Assembly: GCA_938014215.1 (NCBI GenBank)
Contig: CALLRW010000022.1
Coordinates: 1 to 64,000 of the forward strand
DNA length: 64,000 bases
Direction of reading: 5' to 3'
Source: an uncultured Alistipes sp.
GTDB lineage: Bacteria; Bacteroidota; Bacteroidia; Bacteroidales; Rikenellaceae
Shown here: positions 59,707 to 64,000 of the stretch, in pieces
Numbering within the stretch: position 1 is the first letter of the stretch
Layout: every line of letters begins with the position of its first letter
Program-made: the position numbers and the translations under genes
The notes under the pieces: model-generated
The model's database searches: none
Told to the model about the DNA's origin: nothing
Seen by the model: only the letters and a program-made list of their open reading frames with translations

Positions 59707-61047
59707 ATGAGAATCGTAATAGCCGGAGCCGGGGAGATGGGCAGCCATCTGGCCCGGATGCTCAGCGGTAACGGACACGACATCACGGTGGTCGACAGCG
59801 ATCAGAAACTGCTGGCCGAGGTCGGGTCACTGGCCGATGTGATCACCGTCGAGGGCGACTCGACGACGTTTGCGGTGCTGCGCAAGGCGGCGGTCCGCAA
59901 GTGCGATCTGTTCATCGCCGTCAACCACGAGGAGAACGACAACATCGTCGCGGCCATGCTGGCCAAGAAGCTCGGCGCCCGGAAATCCATCGCGCGCATC
60001 GACAACAACGAATACCTCGAACCCAACAACAAGGAGATGTTCATCGACATGGGCATCGACTACCTCTTCTATCCGGAGAAGGTGGCCGCCCGCGAGGTGA
60101 TCAACCTCCTGGGCCACACCTCGACGACTGAATACGTCGACTTCTCGAGCGGCAAGCTCTCGCTGGTGGTCTTCCGCCTCGAGCCGGCCTCGCCGCTGGT
60201 GGGGCAGGTCCTCTCGGGTTTCGACGAGGTCGAGACGCCGCTGAGCTACCGTACGGTGGCCATCACGCGCGGCGGGCAGACGATCATCCCCCGCGAGGGC
60301 GAGGAGTTCATGGCCGGCGACATGATCTACGTCATTGCCCGGCAGGACGCCGTGCACGAGGTGATGGAGTTCTCCGGACAGTCGAACATCGAGATCCGCA
60401 ACATGATGATCCTGGGCGGTTCGCGAATCGGCATCCGCGTGGCCACGGAGCTGCAGGACGAGGTGAACATCAAGCTCATCGACTACAACGCCGAAAAGGC
60501 CTATAGGCTGGCCGAGATGCTGGACAAGACGCTGATCATCAACGAGGACGGCCGCAATACGGACGCCATGATGGAGGAGGGGCTGTCGAACATGGACGCC
60601 TTCGTGGCCGTCACGGGCCGCAGCGAGACGAACATCCTGGCGGCGATGCTGGCCAAGCGCATGGGGGTGAAGAAGGTGATCGCCGAGGTCGAGAACCTGA
60701 ACTACATCAACCTGGCCGAGTCGATCGGCATCGACACGATCATCAACAAGAAGCTGGTGACGGCGTCGAACATCTTCCGCTTCACGATGTCGACCGACGT
60801 GCAGGCGATCAAGTGTCTGACGGGCAGCGACGCCGAGGTGCTGGAGTTCATCGTCAAACCCAACTCGCCGGCCACCAAGGCGCGGATCAAGGATCTGGGA
60901 CTTCCCGAGGATACGATCATCGGCGGCATCGTGCGCGGCGACAAGGTCTTCATCGCCGTGGACAACATGGAGATCAACCCCTACGACCGCGTGGTGGTCT
61001 TCGCCATGCCGGCCTCGGTGGGCAAGGTGGGGTATTACTTTAACTGA
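59707..61047 (+). CDS. trkA: Trk potassium uptake regulatory protein TrkA
   Basis: A 446-residue cytoplasmic NAD(H)-binding subunit that gates the TrkH potassium channel. It has two RCK halves. The first nucleotide-binding motif is IVIAGAGEMGSHLA, the second MILGGSRIGIRVA; each half ends in a TrkA_C domain (VFRLEPASPLVGQVLSGF and EFIVKPNSPATKARI). trkH is usually the next gene in Bacteroidales but is absent here; the downstream gene is a GH3 protein. Confidence 0.95.
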   Translation: MRIVIAGAGEMGSHLARMLSGNGHDITVVDSDQKLLAEVGSLADVITVEGDSTTFAVLRKAAVRKCDLFIAVNHEENDNIVAAMLAKKLGARKSIARIDNNEYLEPNNKEMFIDMGIDYLFYPEKVAAREVINLLGHTSTTEYVDFSSGKLSLVVFRLEPASPLVGQVLSGFDEVETPLSYRTVAITRGGQTIIPREGEEFMAGDMIYVIARQDAVHEVMEFSGQSNIEIRNMMILGGSRIGIRVATELQDEVNIKLIDYNAEKAYRLAEMLDKTLIINEDGRNTDAMMEEGLSNMDAFVAVTGRSETNILAAMLAKRMGVKKVIAEVENLNYINLAESIGIDTIINKKLVTASNIFRFTMSTDVQAIKCLTGSDAEVLEFIVKPNSPATKARIKDLGLPEDTIIGGIVRGDKVFIAVDNMEINPYDRVVVFAMPASVGKVGYYFN

Positions 61048-61115
61048 CCGAGTCCGGGGCTGCATCCCGCCCGGGCGACCGGAGCGGCGGCATCCGGGCC
61101 TAACGCGTGGAAAAA

Positions 61116-62597
61116 ATGTCTTTTCGAAACTTCATACTCCGGGCGTGGTTCTCGCAGCGGGAACGGTCGATCGACCGCTTCCGCCGTCATCCGGTCGAGA
61201 CCCAGATGCGGATGTTCCGCCGACTGCTGCGGCGGGGCAGCATCACGGAGTTCGGCGAACGCTACAACCTGCGACATATCCGTTCGGTGGAGCAGTTCCA
61301 GACGCTGGTCGCCACGTCCGACTACGAGAACTTCAAGCCCTACATCGAGCAGATGCGGCAAGGGGTGTGGAACGTGACGTGGCCCGGACGGGTGTCGTTG
61401 TTCGCCCGCTCGTCGGGGACGACCTCCGACCGCAGCAAGTATATCCCCGTGACGCGCGAGTCGCTGTGGTGCAACCATACGCTCGGCATGCGCGACGTGG
61501 CGACGGTCTATGCCGCCAACTACCCCCTAAGCCGCGTCCTTGAGGGCAAGACGCTCACGCTGGGCGGTTCGTGCGTGGCGGAGGGGCGCAACCTGGTGGG
61601 CGACCTCTCGGCGCTGCTGATCCACGAGACGACGTTCTGGAGCGGCTGGTTCCGCGCTCCGCGCATCGAGACGGCGATCCTGGCCGATTTCGATGCCAAG
61701 TGCGAGGCGATCTGCCGCCAGTGCACGGGCGAACACATCACGGCCTTTGCCGGGGTTCCGTCGTGGAATCTGGCACTGATGCGCCGCGTGCTGGAGTACA
61801 CCGGGCGGCAGAATCTGCTCGAGGTGTGGCCCGATCTGGAGCTGTTCGCCCACGGCGGGGTGGAGTTCTCCCCCTACCGGCGTTCGTTCGAGGAGCTGAT
61901 CCCCTCGAAGGGGATGCACTACATGGAGACCTACAACGCCTCGGAGGGCTTCTTTGCGCTGGCCGACGACCCGTCGCGCGACGACATGCTGCTGATGCTC
62001 GACTACGGCACCTTCTACGAGTTCCGCTGCGGGGAGGAGATCGTGCCGCTCGAAGGGGTGGAGTGCGGCAAGGTTTATGCCCTGCTCATCTCGTCGAACA
62101 ACGGACTGTGGCGCTACGAGATCGGCGATACGGTGGAGTTCACCTCGACGAATCCCTACCGGATCCGCTTTGCCGGGCGCACACGGCAGTATATCAACGT
62201 CTTCGGCGAGGAGCTGATCGTCGATAACGCCGAACGGGCCCTTGCCGAGGCGTGCCGGCAGACGGGGGCTGTGGTGAGTGAATACACGGTCTCGCCGTGC
62301 TACATGTCGCTGCGCGAGCGGGGGGCTCACGAGTGGATCGTGGAGTTCGACCGCGAGCCCGATTCGCAGGAGCACTTCGCCGGGGTGCTGGACGAGGCGC
62401 TGCGGGCGGTCAATTCGGATTACGACGCCAAGCGCCGCACGACGCTCGAACGGCAGCATCTGCTCGTCATGCCGCGGGGCGGCTTCCTGGCGTGGATGCG
62501 GGCCCGGGGCAAGAACAAGGTGCCGCGGCTGATGAACGACCGCCGGGTGGCCGACGACGTGAAGGCCTTTGCGGGGCTCGACGCCGCCGTGCATTGA
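61116..62597 (+). CDS. GH3 auxin-responsive promoter family protein (acyl-adenylate-forming)
   Basis: A 493-residue protein of the GH3 family, related to plant enzymes that adenylate carboxylic acids and join them to amino acids. The ATP-binding part shows LFARSSGTTSDRSKYIP, then YNASEGFFALADD and LLISSNNGLWRYEIGDTVEF. The substrate in Bacteroidetes is unknown; auxin is unlikely. I prefer ATG 61116 to the GTG nine bases upstream. Length is typical for the bacterial members. Confidence 0.88.
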   Translation: MSFRNFILRAWFSQRERSIDRFRRHPVETQMRMFRRLLRRGSITEFGERYNLRHIRSVEQFQTLVATSDYENFKPYIEQMRQGVWNVTWPGRVSLFARSSGTTSDRSKYIPVTRESLWCNHTLGMRDVATVYAANYPLSRVLEGKTLTLGGSCVAEGRNLVGDLSALLIHETTFWSGWFRAPRIETAILADFDAKCEAICRQCTGEHITAFAGVPSWNLALMRRVLEYTGRQNLLEVWPDLELFAHGGVEFSPYRRSFEELIPSKGMHYMETYNASEGFFALADDPSRDDMLLMLDYGTFYEFRCGEEIVPLEGVECGKVYALLISSNNGLWRYEIGDTVEFTSTNPYRIRFAGRTRQYINVFGEELIVDNAERALAEACRQTGAVVSEYTVSPCYMSLRERGAHEWIVEFDREPDSQEHFAGVLDEALRAVNSDYDAKRRTTLERQHLLVMPRGGFLAWMRARGKNKVPRLMNDRRVADDVKAFAGLDAAVH

Positions 62598-62874
62598 GGA
62601 CCGTCCCTCCGGGGGCGAGCAATGAACGGGGCCGAAGAAGGCGGCCCGCAAAGCAGGGGAGCGGCAGGGGAGTGGCCCGACGCAAAAGAGGGTTCCGGCA
62701 GACGGTCGGTTGGGAAGGAGTCGCCTGGCTCGTGGTTCCCGGCAAGTGGCCCGACGCGAAAGAGGTTCCCGGCAGGCGGCCGCGAAAGAGTTGCCCGGAT
62801 TTCGGCCGAGTTCCGACGCGGCACGCAGAAACAAAAAACAACGGATTATACATTTATATATCATATATACGGCC
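62598..62874. repeat. Degenerate repeats behind the GH3-family gene
   Basis: AGTGGCCCGACGC followed by AAAGAGGTTCCCGGCAG occurs at 62671 and, with a few changes, at 62745, 74 bases apart. Shorter pieces (CGCGAAAGAGTTGCCCGG) follow. No gene fits here, and the stretch just before 62875 is A-rich and AT-rich, probably the promoter of the kinase gene. Confidence 0.55.
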
Positions 62875-63495
62875 ATGTACATAGCCATTGCAGGAAATAT
62901 CGGGAGCGGCAAGACGACGCTGACCCGGATGCTGACGGAACGATACGCCGCCAAATGCTACCTGGAGGAGTGCGACAACCCCTACATCGGCGATTTCTAC
63001 GAGGATATGAACCGCTGGGCGTTCCATCTGCAGATCTCGTTCCTCGGGAGCCGGATCCAGCAGACCATGGACATGCTCGCCGACTGCAAGTCGGGCGATA
63101 TCTTCCAGGATCGCACGATCTACGAGGATGCCCACATCTTCGCCGAAAACCTCCACGAAATGGGGCTGATGTCGACGCGCGACATCGAGACCTATATGAA
63201 GATCTTCCGGCTGGTGACGTCGCTCATCCCGAAGCCCGATCTGCTGATCTACCTCCGGGCGAGTGTCCCGACGCTCATCTCGCAGATCCGCAAACGCGGC
63301 CGCGAATACGAGATGAATATCGACGAACTCTATCTGAAGCGGCTGAACGACAAGTATAACCACTGGATCGACACGATCTACGAGGGCGAAGTCTTCGTCG
63401 TGGACAAGGACCACGAGGATTTCGTCTCGGATCCGGCGGTCTTCGAACGGATCTGCGCCCGTCTGGATGCACTCAAAGCCGGCGAGTCGCGATGA
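62875..63495 (+). CDS. Deoxynucleoside kinase
   Basis: A 206-residue kinase that phosphorylates deoxynucleosides in the salvage pathway. Walker A is GNIGSGKTTLTRML; the conserved DRTIYEDAHIF contains the family DR motif, and the lid region has RKRGREYEMNIDELYL. It belongs to the deoxyadenosine/deoxyguanosine kinase group, with specificity unclear. The stop codon overlaps the next ATG (ATGA). Confidence 0.9.
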   Translation: MYIAIAGNIGSGKTTLTRMLTERYAAKCYLEECDNPYIGDFYEDMNRWAFHLQISFLGSRIQQTMDMLADCKSGDIFQDRTIYEDAHIFAENLHEMGLMSTRDIETYMKIFRLVTSLIPKPDLLIYLRASVPTLISQIRKRGREYEMNIDELYLKRLNDKYNHWIDTIYEGEVFVVDKDHEDFVSDPAVFERICARLDALKAGESR

Positions 63496-64000
63496 GTCTG
63501 CCCGAAGCGTTTGTCGGCCGGGTCCTGCGGGATCTCGGTCCGGAGGAGGGACGCGCCCTGTGTGAGGCGCTCGAATCGGAGGCCCCGACCTCGGTGCGGA
63601 TCAACCCTGCGAAGTGCGGCGCGGAGGCGCTGCAGACGCTGCCCCATCTCGAACCGCTGCGCCGCGTGCCATGGTGCGACGAGGGGTGGTATCTGGCCGT
63701 GCGGCCGTCGTTTACGTTCGATCCCGATTTCCATGCCGGGGCCTACTACGTGCAGGAGGCCTCGTCGCAGTTCGTCGGCCACCTGCTGCGGAGGAATCTC
63801 CCGGCCGGGGCGCGGCTGCTGGACCTTTGCGCCGCGCCGGGCGGAAAGACGACCCTCTATGCCTCGCTCGTCGGCGACGACGGGCTGGTCGTGGCCAACG
63901 AGATCGACCGGCGCCGTGCGGCGGTGCTGGCCGACAACGTCCGCAAGTGGGGCACGGGAAACGTCGTGGTGACCTGCGGCGATGCCGCCCGGGCGGGTTG
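63492..64000 (+). CDS. RNA cytosine-C5 methyltransferase (RsmF/Sun type), N-terminal part cut by the window edge
   Basis: The first 169 residues of a NOP2/Sun-family methyltransferase that makes m5C in rRNA. After an N-terminal domain (SVRINPAKCG, then GAYYVQEASSQFVGHLL) comes the S-adenosylmethionine motif LLDLCAAPGGKTTLYASL and the acidic loop VVANEIDRRRAAVL. The two catalytic cysteines lie beyond the edge. It overlaps the kinase gene by four bases. Confidence 0.88.
   Translation, partial: MSLPEAFVGRVLRDLGPEEGRALCEALESEAPTSVRINPAKCGAEALQTLPHLEPLRRVPWCDEGWYLAVRPSFTFDPDFHAGAYYVQEASSQFVGHLLRRNLPAGARLLDLCAAPGGKTTLYASLVGDDGLVVANEIDRRRAAVLADNVRKWGTGNVVVTCGDAARAG

Overview
The window looks like a chromosomal segment of a GC-rich gut Bacteroidales, most likely Alistipes or a close Rikenellaceae relative. 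Three things point there. A SusC/SusD pair with a hybrid two-component regulator controls a glycan locus. Promoters repeatedly match the Bacteroidetes -7 box TAnnTTTG, usually without a Shine-Dalgarno sequence. Housekeeping proteins such as the extended S16, single-chain GlyRS, RadC, PepE and EFR1 are of Bacteroidales type. The assignment rests on gene content and codon bias alone.

Layout. (1) 1-6847: an AT-richer accessory segment that ends at the 3' end of a tRNA-Phe gene. It holds a left-edge exported protein divergent from a TetR regulator, a 1.4-kb gene-poor stretch with a long hairpin and a 344-bp array kept in an exact 8-bp register, a DUF3408 protein, two small helix-turn-helix proteins, a three-gene HipBST-type toxin-antitoxin and a tyrosine integrase. 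It reads as an integrated mobile element. (2) 6848-14014: tRNA-Phe, an XRE protein, a GNAT, Hsp20 behind helically phased TGTCA/TGACA boxes, then lutABC (lactate oxidation), cutC and a transglutaminase-like lipoprotein. (3) 14126-31787: housekeeping genes including EFR1 ferredoxin, NUDIX, cysteine desulfidase, waaA-yraN-pepE, acpP-fabF-rnc-radC, glyS-ruvX-def, pyruvate phosphate dikinase, and an XRE regulator coupled to a catalytically degenerate endonuclease/exonuclease/phosphatase-fold protein.

(4) 32042-53121: a polysaccharide utilisation locus. SusC, SusD, a GH16 lipoprotein, a serine-type sulfatase, GH20, GH2 and a GH29-GH16 fusion run on the minus strand, opposite a hybrid two-component system. 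The enzyme set (endo-acting GH16, 6-O-sulfatase, beta-hexosaminidase, beta-galactosidase, alpha-fucosidase) fits sulfated, fucosylated N-acetyllactosamine chains such as mucin O-glycans or keratan sulfate. A 10-bp direct repeat spaced exactly 21 bp apart, just upstream of the susC promoter, is a good candidate operator for the regulator.

(5) 53122-64000: a nine-copy intergenic repeat array with alternating spacing, then mnmA, rimM, rpsP, tRNA-Arg, a META lipoprotein, rpmA-rplU, cysQ, a small cysteine-rich membrane protein, trkA, a GH3-family protein, a deoxynucleoside kinase and the start of an RNA m5C methyltransferase cut by the window edge.

A recurring oddity is degenerate short tandem repeats lying directly behind stop codons, or reaching into C-terminal codons, in many intergenic gaps. 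The observations most worth following are the octamer array, the GH29-GH16 fusion, the regulator plus pseudo-EEP pair, the HipT with a Thr-Leu-Thr loop, the HTCS operator and the 53-kb array. No wholly new system is demonstrated; these are leads from reading the sequence.
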